A DNA stretch of 64,000 nucleotides, from the NCBI GenBank assembly GCA_013289765.1, contig JABCZI010000015.1:40460-104459 (forward strand). Reading direction: 5' to 3'. This DNA comes from Acidobacteriota bacterium. Lineage in GTDB: Bacteria; Acidobacteriota; Terriglobia; Terriglobales; Acidobacteriaceae. Positions 55,990-63,698 of the stretch are shown piece by piece. Both the position numbers and the translations under genes were made by a program. The notes beneath the pieces are model-generated. The model searched no databases. It saw only the letters and a program-made list of their open reading frames with translations, and was not told where the DNA came from. Within the stretch, counting starts at the first letter, position 1; each line of letters opens with the position of its first letter.

Positions 55990-56200
55990 CTAGTAAGCGT
56001 TGAGAGTAACTTTATCGAACCACAGATTTGTAGGGCTGCCACTAATAATTTCCATCGAGCTGAAAGGCGATATCGATTTCTTCCTGGTACCAGTTTGGCT
56101 GCGCAGTGTAGTAGGTATCGACTGAGTAATTTTGGTCGTCAACATTCAGCGCTATGTAGTGGAGCTGGTTTACGACACGCTCCAGAGTTCAGACCAAATG
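55990..56200 (-). pseudogene. remnant of a lectin-like domain, paralogue of the next gene
   Basis: The minus strand reads RVVNQLHYIALNVDDQNY then SVDTYYTAQPNWYQEEIDIA then FQLDGN, and then, after a one-base frame change, SGSPTNLWFDKVTLNAY to a TAG at 55990. This matches the last 60 residues of the lipoprotein at 56413 (VVYDTLTVNGQVYQIN, EEIDTAFQMD, YNVWLDEVNLTAY). Sequence upstream of 56200 has stops in all frames. So this is the tail of a dead paralogue pointing the other way. Confidence 0.7.
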
Positions 56201-56412
56201 CTAATGCGTGAAAAATGAAGATTCCGACTGCGAAGAAATGGTCCAGATCTGGAACCAAAGGTCGGGCAGGTCAGAGGCCTACGGTGCTCCCCGTATTGCC
56301 GCTGGGATCGAAGTCTTTCATAGTCGTTAAACTTGCTCGTCTTGGGGATTCCAGCCGATCGCCGCTCCCGACCCTGGTCCCACGTTAGCTATCTGAAACT
56401 GGAGGTTCGTAA
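56201..56412. other. non-coding gap upstream of the lipoprotein
   Basis: Holds possible further scraps of the same dead paralogue on the minus strand (a short run MKDFDPSGNTGSTVGL ending in a stop). No hairpin or promoter could be recognised with confidence. The region from 55796 to 55989 is also free of genes; it contains only a small palindrome (TCTGG-N8-CCAGA near 55939-55956). Confidence 0.4.
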
Positions 56413-57675
56413 ATGCGTGCGATTTCCCCCGCTTTTCGGAACATTCATATTATTTGTGGAATATCCGCTGTGTTAGCTGTCAGTTTATCGATGGCGGGAT
56501 GCAGCGGTACTTCGAAAAGCATGAGTACAACCACGACTCCAAGCAATCCGACCCCAACGCCGACACCGACACCCACACCGACACCTACGCCGCCACCCAC
56601 GACACCTCCGCCTTCGTACCCACCGACACCGCCAGTTCCGATCACATGGTCGGCGAGCAGCAGTAACCTGCCTGCTCCGGTTGCGACACCGCCCCCGGCA
56701 GGCTCGAACGATTTTCCATTGACGATTTCGAATCCAACTGAAGGAGCGAGTGTAACGTCTCCTATTAATGTCGTGGCGTCGGCCACTCCGAAGAACCCGA
56801 TCTTTTTCATGCGTGTATATGTCGATGGTGTGTCGGTGTACTACACCTCTTCGAATTCGATCAACACACAGATCTTTGCCGCGCCTGGCCAGCACACGGT
56901 AGAGGTGATGGCAGAAGATAACGGCGGCTACATCTCCGCTATTCCTCTCAACGTTACGGTCACGACGCAATCGCAGACAACCATCAGCGGCATTCAAAAT
57001 ATGCCGGGCTGGCAATCGTGCTCCGCAACATTTCCTCCCGGATCGCAACGTGCGGGGCAACTCTGCGCTGCGGGAAACGGGACTGCGGTGTCGACCATGA
57101 CCGAAGGGCAGACATCGCCTGCTATGGACGGCAAATCGGCACAGTTCAGCATGGCCGGACCCGTCGGATATTCCAACATGCTTTACTTCAATCCGATTGC
57201 GGGTGGAACCAGCGTCAGCACATTTGTCTACGATTTATATTTCTATATCGACCATCCGGAGAGAGCTCAGGCCCTCGAGTTTGATCTCAATCAGGCTTAC
57301 GACGATACCGGACTGGGAAACCCGCAGCGCTGGACATGGGGCTCGGAATGCAACCTCAAAGGCTATTATCCAAATCCGGGTAGGTGGGATATCTGGGATG
57401 ATGCGAACTCGATATGGCGGGAAACGAGCGTGCAGTGCGATCCTTTTCCGGCAAACGCCTGGAACCACTTGATCTGGAACGTGCACCGTTCGGGAGACCA
57501 GGTGGTTTACGACACCTTGACCGTGAACGGCCAGGTCTATCAGATAAATACTTCGTACACCAATCAAGGTGGTTGGGACCTGGAAGAAATCGATACGGCG
57601 TTTCAAATGGACTTAGACTCTAATGCCGAGCCTTACAACGTCTGGTTGGATGAGGTGAATCTGACGGCTTACTGA
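56413..57675 (+). CDS. lipoprotein with Pro-Thr linker and lectin-like C-terminal domain
   Basis: A 420-residue lipoprotein. The signal peptide ends in lipobox SMAG-C (Cys30). A Thr/Pro repeat linker (about 44-75) is followed by an Ig-like domain at about 95-190 (LTISNPTEGASVTSPINVVA, then PGQHTVEVMAEDNGG). The C-terminal 220 residues look like a concanavalin-type beta sandwich (FVYDLYFYIDHPERAQALEF; WNHLIWNVHRSGDQVVYDTL). It probably binds a glycan or a cell surface. A dead paralogue of its last part lies just upstream on the other strand. Confidence 0.85.
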   Translation: MRAISPAFRNIHIICGISAVLAVSLSMAGCSGTSKSMSTTTTPSNPTPTPTPTPTPTPTPPPTTPPPSYPPTPPVPITWSASSSNLPAPVATPPPAGSNDFPLTISNPTEGASVTSPINVVASATPKNPIFFMRVYVDGVSVYYTSSNSINTQIFAAPGQHTVEVMAEDNGGYISAIPLNVTVTTQSQTTISGIQNMPGWQSCSATFPPGSQRAGQLCAAGNGTAVSTMTEGQTSPAMDGKSAQFSMAGPVGYSNMLYFNPIAGGTSVSTFVYDLYFYIDHPERAQALEFDLNQAYDDTGLGNPQRWTWGSECNLKGYYPNPGRWDIWDDANSIWRETSVQCDPFPANAWNHLIWNVHRSGDQVVYDTLTVNGQVYQINTSYTNQGGWDLEEIDTAFQMDLDSNAEPYNVWLDEVNLTAY

Positions 57676-57812
57676 AGCGGCGCGCGCTGCTGGCAAATTA
57701 AATGAATGGAGGCCTAATTAGGATGAAAAGAAAGGAAAAGGTCTAATTACACAGCGTGCGCAGGACCAACCCCTTAAGGAACGTTTTCCTCTAAACCAGC
57801 AGGAGGAATTCC

Positions 57813-58022
57813 ATGGCAGGCAAAAAAAAGTCCAGCAGAAAGTATGGAGAGGCCGCGGGCAAGTCAGTTAAGAGTGCAATGCATAGGAAGAAAAAGGGAA
57901 CACTCAAATCCGGTAAAGGCGGCAAGGGTGGAACCGTAAAGAGCCGCAAGCAAGCTATAGCCATCGGGCTCTCGGAGGCGCGCGCAAAGGGCGCGAAAGT
58001 GCCGAAGAAGAAAGCTGCCTAA
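57813..58022 (+). CDS. Lys-rich histone-H1-like small protein (DUF6496-type)
   Basis: A 69-residue, very basic protein (over a third Lys/Arg). The core SRKQAIAIGLSEARAKGAK is found in many small acidobacterial and proteobacterial proteins of the DUF6496 type. The repeated Lys-Ser/Gly words (KSGKGGKGGTVKSRK) resemble histone H1 tails, so DNA or RNA binding is likely. A strong AGGAGG stands six bases before the ATG. Confidence 0.85.
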   Translation: MAGKKKSSRKYGEAAGKSVKSAMHRKKKGTLKSGKGGKGGTVKSRKQAIAIGLSEARAKGAKVPKKKAA

Positions 58023-58084
58023 GACAGATGGCGCGGGCGAGCGAGTCTCGCGCACTCGCTAACCGCTTCCAACGCGAGCGTACT

Positions 58085-58120
58085 ACCTGGAGATTGCGGC
58101 TGGTGCCGCAGTCGCCAGGT
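58085..58120. terminator. hairpin after the Lys-rich gene
   Basis: ACCTGG (58085-58090) pairs with CCAGGT (58115-58120), and inside it TGCGGC-TGGT-GCCGCA (58095-58110). It lies about 60 bases after the stop. No T-tract follows, so it is a weak terminator candidate or a transcript-end stabiliser. The rest of the 353-bp gap (58023-58375) holds no recognised gene. Confidence 0.35.
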
Positions 58121-58375
58121 AATACGAACACGTAATAAGAATTGGACACCTGGCGCAGGTTGCCGTGTGTCACTGCGTTGTTAGGATTTCCTAATCTCGA
58201 ATATTCGCCTACTCCTGCCCATTCGTTACGCGATTTTGCTTCCAGAGAGGGCACGCCGCTGGTTCCAGCTCCTATATTTTCTAAAGTTAAATTTTGCGCG
58301 GGTCGATATGGCCATTAGATCGCAGGAACCGTACAGCGTTCCGTGTCAGATCAACCAATTTCTGAGGAGACACTC

Positions 58376-58987
58376 ATGTCAACAACCGCCGTTTCCAATA
58401 CATCCCCGACTCAGCAACTACAGCAGTATTTTCAAACCCGGCACAGCGACCTGCAACAACTCGGGCAGGCGCTTGGCTCTGGCGACGTAGCCGGGGCGCA
58501 AACCGCTTATAGCAAGATTGTTTCGTTAGGCCAAAAAGGCCCCTTCGCAGGTGGGAATCCCTTTTACCTAACCCCGCGCGAGCAAGATTTCAAAGCCGTC
58601 GGAACAGCTCTTCAAGCCGGCGACCTCGCGGGCGCCCAGCAAGCATTTACCGCGCTCAAGGCCACTTTCCAAAAAGGGGGACCACAGCTCGATCCAACAC
58701 CCACCACGACCGGACCTGAAATTATCCTCAATCTCAACTCGGCCAACGTCGGCAACAGCGGCAGTCCCGAACAGATCACTCTCAATATCAGCAATACCGC
58801 CGGGGGTGGAGAACAGCTTTCGCTCAGTGTCGGTAGCCAGGGATCCTCGGCTCAGCAGGTCACATTCAATCTGCCTTCCAACAGCAATGAGCAGATTGTC
58901 GTGAATTTGGGTGCTTCCCCGAGTTCTTCAACCGGCTCCACTACTAGCGGTTCAACCGCTAACGGAGGCCTCAGCGTTTCCGCTTGA
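58376..58987 (+). CDS. small protein with two internal helical repeats
   Basis: A 203-residue protein from the ATG at 58376 (GAGGAG upstream). Two similar repeats follow each other: DLQQLGQALGSGDVAGAQTA then YSKIVSLGQKG, and DFKAVGTALQAGDLAGAQQA then FTALKATFQKG. The second half is Asn/Ser/Gly-rich with beta-strand pattern (EIILNLNSANVG, QITLNISNTAG, QVTFNLPSNS), possibly disordered or amyloid-like. No signal peptide. Function unknown; possibly a structural or surface protein. Confidence 0.75.
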   Translation: MSTTAVSNTSPTQQLQQYFQTRHSDLQQLGQALGSGDVAGAQTAYSKIVSLGQKGPFAGGNPFYLTPREQDFKAVGTALQAGDLAGAQQAFTALKATFQKGGPQLDPTPTTTGPEIILNLNSANVGNSGSPEQITLNISNTAGGGEQLSLSVGSQGSSAQQVTFNLPSNSNEQIVVNLGASPSSSTGSTTSGSTANGGLSVSA

Positions 58988-59041
58988 AAGCCCTTGAACA
59001 ACCGGTGCAGTAGGCGGGAATCGCGCCCTCCTCGACCTGCA

Positions 59042-60733
59042 TTACTGCACCGGCGCATTCAAGGCCGCTACCAGTTCCAGGAAATTGCTGGCGTGAACTG
59101 CTTGATCCACTGCTTCTTTGCGGCTGAACAGCTCGCTGGCATCGGCCAGCAAATCTTGTTGAGACTGGTTATCTCCGGTCAAAATCAGAACGATCAGCCG
59201 CGCCGGCTTGCCGTCTCGCGCGTCAAAATCCACTCCGTTTGTTATCGCGACCACCACCAGCGGATGACTCAACCCATTCACGCGCGCGTAGGGCACCGCC
59301 AATTCATTCTCCCACCCGCTGGCCAGGATGCGCTCCCGTTCCGACACCAGCCGTAACAATCTTTCAGGGGCATTACTAGCGGCCTCGGCCGCTACTTCGC
59401 ACATCTCCCTCAAAGCCCCGAGCTTGGTCGTCGCCGCCATGTTAGGAAGGAATAATTTGGCCGTCACCGTATCCTTCAGGGTCAGTTTCCGCCTTCGCCC
59501 AATCAGAAAGTGAATCGCCGGCGCTGAGATTAATGAAGTGAACAAAGCCATCACCACCATGGCAACGAACATGTTTTCCCGTATCAATCCCGCTTGCAGC
59601 GCCAGGATGCCAAGAATGATTTCCATCGCCCCCCGGGCATTCATGGCCAGACCCACCGCCAGAGACGAAGTCCGGTCCATGCCGCCCAGGCGAGCGCCCC
59701 ATCCCGCGCCCAATAACTTACCCACGCAAGCGACCCCTATCACCGTAAGGGTCAAGCCCAGATGGAAATTCGAAACAAAATTGGTTCGCAATCCAATGCT
59801 GGCAAAGAAAAAAGGCGCGAACACATTATTAACGATCTGGTGAATGTGCTCTGAAGTCCGCTTGCGCAGGTGTCCGGACTCTCCGACTGCGATGCCGACA
59901 ACAAAGGCGCCGAACACCGCGTGAATCCCGGCATATTCCGTGAATGCCGCGCCCGCCATCGTAAGCGTGAAGATGAACCCCAGCACGCCACCCGGCCACG
60001 TTGTATGCGCTTGCAAGACCGGCAAAATCTTATCGATCAACCAGCGTCCCAGCGTAAGCGTGCCGCCTACAAACAGTAGTACCAAGATGATTGTGTGCTT
60101 TATACCATCTCCGATACTGCCGCCCGCCGGTGGATGCATCATCCCCAGCACGAACGAGAACAAGATCCACCCCACCAGATCGTCAAACATCGCGGACGAA
60201 ATGATGACTGTCCCCATTTCCGTTCGGAGTAGATTCAGATCCATCAAGATTCTTGCGATAACCGGCAGTGCGGAGATGGACAAGGCAGTGCCCACGAAGA
60301 GGGCAAAGATCAAAGGATTGGCGCCCGATTCTGCACCCATATAGCGGGGGAAAACTTCAGCCGCCAGGAAGCCGGCCCCGAAAGGAAACGCGACGCCAAA
60401 TATGCTGACCAGCAACGCGCTCTTGCCTTGGCGGAAAATGCTTCGCAAGTCGATCTCAAATCCGGCCGTCAACAGGAAGAACACAACGCCCAGCGTTGTG
60501 ACAGTATCGAGCACGATCGGCATGGGCCCGGTCGTGGGAAACAGTGTCTGGTACAGATGCGGGCGATAGTGTCCCAGGACGGTCGGTCCCAGAAAAATTC
60601 CAACGGAGATCTCTCCGAGAATCGGAGGCTGGCCGATTTTCTGCATCAACTCAGCCGCAAGCTTGGCGCAACCCAGCAAGGTCGCCAGCGCCATGAACAT
60701 CGTCATCACGTCATGCGGGCTTAAGTGTGGCAT
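59042..60733 (-). CDS. CPA2 cation/proton antiporter fused to an EIIA-like domain
   Basis: A 563-residue protein. Residues 1-400 are a Kef/NhaA-fold antiporter with about 12 membrane segments (start GQPPILGEISVGIFLGPTVLG; the ISSAMFDDLVGWILFSFV helix carries the paired Asp). The C-terminal 150 residues match a PTS EIIA type-2 domain (RERILASGWENELAVPYARV, then GVDFDARDGKPARLIVLILT). At the phosphorylatable-His position (usual V/I-PH-A/G-R) the sequence has Tyr482, so it probably senses by binding, not by phosphorylation. It may exchange K+ or Na+ for protons. Confidence 0.9.
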   Translation of the reverse strand: MPHLSPHDVMTMFMALATLLGCAKLAAELMQKIGQPPILGEISVGIFLGPTVLGHYRPHLYQTLFPTTGPMPIVLDTVTTLGVVFFLLTAGFEIDLRSIFRQGKSALLVSIFGVAFPFGAGFLAAEVFPRYMGAESGANPLIFALFVGTALSISALPVIARILMDLNLLRTEMGTVIISSAMFDDLVGWILFSFVLGMMHPPAGGSIGDGIKHTIILVLLFVGGTLTLGRWLIDKILPVLQAHTTWPGGVLGFIFTLTMAGAAFTEYAGIHAVFGAFVVGIAVGESGHLRKRTSEHIHQIVNNVFAPFFFASIGLRTNFVSNFHLGLTLTVIGVACVGKLLGAGWGARLGGMDRTSSLAVGLAMNARGAMEIILGILALQAGLIRENMFVAMVVMALFTSLISAPAIHFLIGRRRKLTLKDTVTAKLFLPNMAATTKLGALREMCEVAAEAASNAPERLLRLVSERERILASGWENELAVPYARVNGLSHPLVVVAITNGVDFDARDGKPARLIVLILTGDNQSQQDLLADASELFSRKEAVDQAVHASNFLELVAALNAPVQ

Positions 60734-60917
60734 CGCCAGATCTTTCTTACGACTACCGGGTTAGTCCCTTCTAGATCTTTAGGCTTAAGGCATATCCCTA
60801 ACAGAATCCACCCGTTACATAAATCCAAAAGTACAGTGAATACGGTAGGCACTCATAAGTTAGCGGCACTTACACTTTGTTTTTCTGTTCTCTGTGCATG
60901 CAAGCAAGGAGAGAGCC

Positions 60918-61463
60918 ATGAAGATCCGATTATCGTGCGTGATTTTGACAATTTTGTTTACCTTACCAACCTTGAGCGTAGGTCAGGACCGCAATCAAGC
61001 CTCAAGCCGGTCGCAAGACCGTATCACCAAAGAAGTTCGACATGAACTCCTCATGCTGCCCTGGTTTGGAGTGTTCGACAACATCGCCTTTCGAGTGGAT
61101 GGCAGCACTGTAACACTGTTAGGCCAGGTTGTCCGGCCCTCGCTGAAATCTGACGCGGAAAACGCGGTGAAACACATCGAAGGGGTTGAGAAGGTGGTTA
61201 ACCAAATCGAGGTATTGCCGACCTCACCCATGGACGATCGGCTGCGCCTGGAGTTATACCGTGGAATCTACGGGTATCCTGCGTTGGAAAAGTACGCGCT
61301 TGGAGTACAGAAACCGATCCGCATCATCGTGAAGAATGGTCACGTCGCACTGGAAGGGGTTGTGGACAACGAGGCCGACAAGAATCTTGCCGGAATGCGT
61401 GCGAATGGAGTCCCGGGCATTTTCTCGGTGACGAACAATCTGCAAGTCGTCCCATCGAAGTGA
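60918..61463 (+). CDS. secreted protein with two BON domains
   Basis: A 181-residue protein, from the ATG at 60918 (GGAGAG just before). Signal peptide MKIRLSCVILTILFTLPTLSVG. BON domain 1 at about 35-100 (RITKEVRHELLMLPWFGVFD, then VTLLGQVVRPSLKSDAENAV). BON domain 2 at about 105-178 (RLRLELYRGIYGYPALEKYA, then HVALEGVVDNEADKNLAG). BON domains bind phospholipids, and proteins such as OsmY act in envelope stress. Divergent from the antiporter. Confidence 0.92.
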   Translation: MKIRLSCVILTILFTLPTLSVGQDRNQASSRSQDRITKEVRHELLMLPWFGVFDNIAFRVDGSTVTLLGQVVRPSLKSDAENAVKHIEGVEKVVNQIEVLPTSPMDDRLRLELYRGIYGYPALEKYALGVQKPIRIIVKNGHVALEGVVDNEADKNLAGMRANGVPGIFSVTNNLQVVPSK

Positions 61464-61625
61464 AGACATTCGCATTCAGGTGCGCAGCCTGCGCGGGTGA
61501 TTTACTCGGCGGGCTGCGACACCGAAATCTCTCCCAACGTAGGATCCCAACCTTACAGACTTCCTTCAGGCACGTACAGGATTCGTCACTGTAGGTGTGG
61601 CGACCATCCGGGAGATAATCGTTTG

Positions 61626-61805
61626 ATGGAAGCAGGATTTCAATGCGCCGGTTGCGGTGAATGGAACTCCACTACGGTGGATGAATCCGCGGGCGGGCGG
61701 CAGAGCTATGTCGAAGACTGCCAGACCTGTTGCAAACCTAACGTATTGCAAGTTGGATACGATACAATCGCGCAGGAATTTGTGATTGCGGCCGCATTGG
61801 AGTGA
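61626..61805 (+). CDS. CPXCG-type Cys-rich small protein
   Basis: A 59-residue protein starting at ATG 61626. Cys pairs CAGC (near residues 6-9) and CQTCC (33-37) match the CPXCG-motif family, though the usual Pro is Ala here. The core reads FQCAGCGEWNSTTVDESAGG then RQSYVEDCQTCCKPNVLQV. It probably binds one zinc. Function unknown. The frame is open further upstream, but family members start here. Confidence 0.8.
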   Translation: MEAGFQCAGCGEWNSTTVDESAGGRQSYVEDCQTCCKPNVLQVGYDTIAQEFVIAAALE

Positions 61806-61904
61806 GCGGAAGTGACGCTTAAATAGCTCTGTCTGTACGAATAGCCTCGATATCGCGCTATAGTTAGCTGCTCGGCGTTGCAGATTCAGAAAGGAATGAA
61901 AACA

Positions 61905-62270
61905 ATGGCGACCAGCTACACAGGCGGTAGCAGGATGGTGGCGCACAATATGGTCACGACGCAGTTCGAGCTCGATGGATTTCGCGTTACCCGCACGCTG
62001 GGCGTGGTGCGCGGTATTGTGGTCCGCTCGCGCTCGATCTTCGGCACCATCGGTGCTGGATTGCAGACGCTCATCGGCGGCAATATTACTCTGCTAACAA
62101 ACCTGTGCGAGAAGACACGCGCCGAAGCCTTCGATCTGATGCTGGTGCACGCAGCCCAATTGGGGGGCAATGCCGTAGTTGGGGCACGCTACGATGCGAC
62201 CGAAGTCATGCAAGGTGTGACCGAAGTCCTTGCCTACGGCACCGCGGTGTTCGTCGAACCAGCCAAATAA
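61905..62270 (+). CDS. YbjQ/UPF0145-family protein
   Basis: About 121 residues from the ATG at 61905 (an ATG at 61896 is also possible). The family core is intact: [17 protein letters not shown], then [19 protein letters not shown], then [20 protein letters not shown]. YbjQ proteins form ring-shaped pentamers and were called heavy-metal binding; the actual role is unclear. It follows the CPXCG gene on the same strand. Confidence 0.92.
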   Translation: MATSYTGGSRMVAHNMVTTQFELDGFRVTRTLGVVRGIVVRSRSIFGTIGAGLQTLIGGNITLLTNLCEKTRAEAFDLMLVHAAQLGGNAVVGARYDATEVMQGVTEVLAYGTAVFVEPAK

Positions 62271-62278
62271 TAGCCACC

Positions 62279-62947
62279 TCAACTCTCAGAAAGAAGTTGG
62301 GGAAGAATTTTCTGCCTTTGCGCGAATGTGTCACATATCCTGCGAGCGATCAAGAGCTTGTCGCCAAGCGCTCCTAGCGGACCAAACCCAACCTCATATT
62401 CGATTACATCGCGCACCAGCGTGCCGTCGATTCCGTCACGATTGTCCGTAACAAATTCGTGAAGGTGATGCCAGCGTTTGAAGGGCCCTCGCTGTTGCAC
62501 GTCGGCAAAGTGATGGTTCCATTCGAATTCGGTGATGCGGGCGACCCACTGCGCGCGCAGAGGCAAGATGGGAGATAGGCGGAAGGAAGTCACGATAATC
62601 GAGCCAACGCCAGCGCTTCGCTGAACATCGAGAAAACCTGTCGCCGCCGGCGGTGCAACGAGATGAAGCTGATCAAGTCTGGTCTGTGTCGCCGTCGGCA
62701 TGATCCGCGGCAGATTTTCGGGATTGGAGAAAAACGCGAAGACCCTCGGGGAGGTGAAGGGAACCCAGTCTTCGAATTGGAGTCGGTGCGCCAAGCGGCT
62801 TCCTTCAGGCGTAAAGAGCCTAGAAGAACTTTTTCCACAAGAAAATGCAGGACCAGCGCGGAGTGCAAGAAAAATCGAAGCGAATAAATGGCGAATGAAT
62901 CTAAACCGTAAACCCAAGCCCTTGTGGGCACACTTATAGTTAACCAC
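62279..62947 (-). CDS. SRPBCC/START-like protein
   Basis: A 222-residue frame whose part after about residue 52 is a ligand-binding SRPBCC fold: HRLQFEDWVPFTSPRVFAFF, NPENLPRIMP, then FKRWHHLHEFV, then LVRDVIEYEVGFGPLG. The first 50 residues are not family sequence and the start is doubtful; a TTG near 62793 would begin at the fold. Proteins of this type often bind lipid or aromatic ligands. It is convergent with the YbjQ gene (9 bp apart). Confidence 0.75.
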   Translation of the reverse strand: MVNYKCAHKGLGLRFRFIRHLFASIFLALRAGPAFSCGKSSSRLFTPEGSRLAHRLQFEDWVPFTSPRVFAFFSNPENLPRIMPTATQTRLDQLHLVAPPAATGFLDVQRSAGVGSIIVTSFRLSPILPLRAQWVARITEFEWNHHFADVQQRGPFKRWHHLHEFVTDNRDGIDGTLVRDVIEYEVGFGPLGALGDKLLIARRICDTFAQRQKILPQLLSES

Positions 62948-63006
62948 AAGGCATCGTATTTTGTACTTCAGGTACTAAAGTATTGGTCCTACCTTTAAGT
63001 TTCTTC

Positions 63007-63034
63007 TTGACAATCAACAACTTACGGGTAAGAT
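63007..63034 (+). promoter_or_regulatory. promoter of the mraZ-rsmH cluster
   Basis: TTGACA at 63007-63012, a 16-bp spacer and TAAGAT at 63029-63034. The -35 is perfect; the -10 matches TATAAT at four of six. The MraZ repeats begin directly after the -10. The leader to mraZ is then over 200 nt and contains a dispersed repeat. Confidence 0.7.
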
Positions 63035-63059
63035 GTGGTACAAAGTGGTACGGAGTGGT
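63035..63059 (+). promoter_or_regulatory. MraZ operator: three direct repeats at 10-bp spacing
   Basis: GTGGT occurs at 63035, 63045 and 63055, exactly one helical turn apart (GTGGTAC-AAA-GTGGTAC-GGA-GTGGTC). MraZ proteins bind runs of short G-rich direct repeats at 10-bp spacing in front of their own operon (TGGGA-type in E. coli, AAAGTG-type in mollicutes). Position just after the -10 box would suit autorepression. Confidence 0.7.
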
Positions 63060-63211
63060 CAAGACAAGTAAATCTGTGGGAACGGGAAGCTGATAAAGAG
63101 GAGCCGGTGGAAAACCGACCCAAAAGCACGACAAACAGCCCGAACCGACCGAGTTTGACCGAACTTTGCGTATTTTTCACCTCCCTTGTGGCGAGAGTAG
63201 TGGTGCAGAGA

Positions 63212-63249
63212 TCCTTCGGCGACAAAGAACGTCGCCTCAGGATGACAAA
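63212..63249 (+). repeat. dispersed repeat, copy C, in the mraZ leader
   Basis: Starts TCCTTCGGCGACAAAGAAC and ends GTCGCCTCAGGATGACAAA. Internal stem GGCGAC / GTCGCC with a 7-nt loop. Same ends as the copies at 25649 and 27446. It ends nine bases before the mraZ ATG, so it forms part of the leader and could affect translation. Confidence 0.7.
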
Positions 63250-63257
63250 GACACAAC

Positions 63258-63698
63258 ATGTTTCGCGGCAATCACCCAACTCGCGTCGACGAAAAGGGAC
63301 GGCTCAAGGTTCCCGCCGAATTCAAGCGGGTGATCGACGAAAAGTACGGACAGCAATACTACATCACAAGTCTGGATGGGAAGGTTGCTCAAGTGTATCC
63401 CTTCGAGGAGTGGGAGCGGATCGAGCAGAAACTGGCCGGGCTCTCCACTTTCAATCCTACGAAGAAGAAGTTTCTCGACCGGGTGAACTATTACGGGCAG
63501 GTGGTCGAGATGGATGGGCAAGGGCGGCTGCTGATGCCGCAACTGTTGCGCGAAGCGGCGCAGATCAAGGGCGAGGTTGCGGTTACCGGCAACTTGACGC
63601 ACTTGATTGTGCGCAACCTGGAGTCATACCGCAAGCAGGTTGAGGAAGAAAAGTTTACGCCTGACGATGAGAAGACGCTCGACGAATTGGGCATCTAG
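63258..63698 (+). CDS. mraZ: MraZ transcription regulator
   Basis: A 146-residue MraZ, the first gene of the division and cell-wall cluster. It has two AbrB-like half domains, each with the DxKGR motif: FRGNHPTRVDEKGRLKVPAE and VEMDGQGRLLMPQLLRE (DGQGR in the second). It binds G-rich direct repeats in its own promoter; such repeats are present at 63035-63059. The TAG stop overlaps the rsmH GTG start (TAGTG). Confidence 0.96.
   Translation: MFRGNHPTRVDEKGRLKVPAEFKRVIDEKYGQQYYITSLDGKVAQVYPFEEWERIEQKLAGLSTFNPTKKKFLDRVNYYGQVVEMDGQGRLLMPQLLREAAQIKGEVAVTGNLTHLIVRNLESYRKQVEEEKFTPDDEKTLDELGI

Noticed and set aside
62920..62951. Inverted repeat CCTTGTGG / CCACAAGG at the SRPBCC gene start
   Set aside because: Eight bases only and possibly inside the 5' part of the gene; no evidence that it is an operator or terminator.
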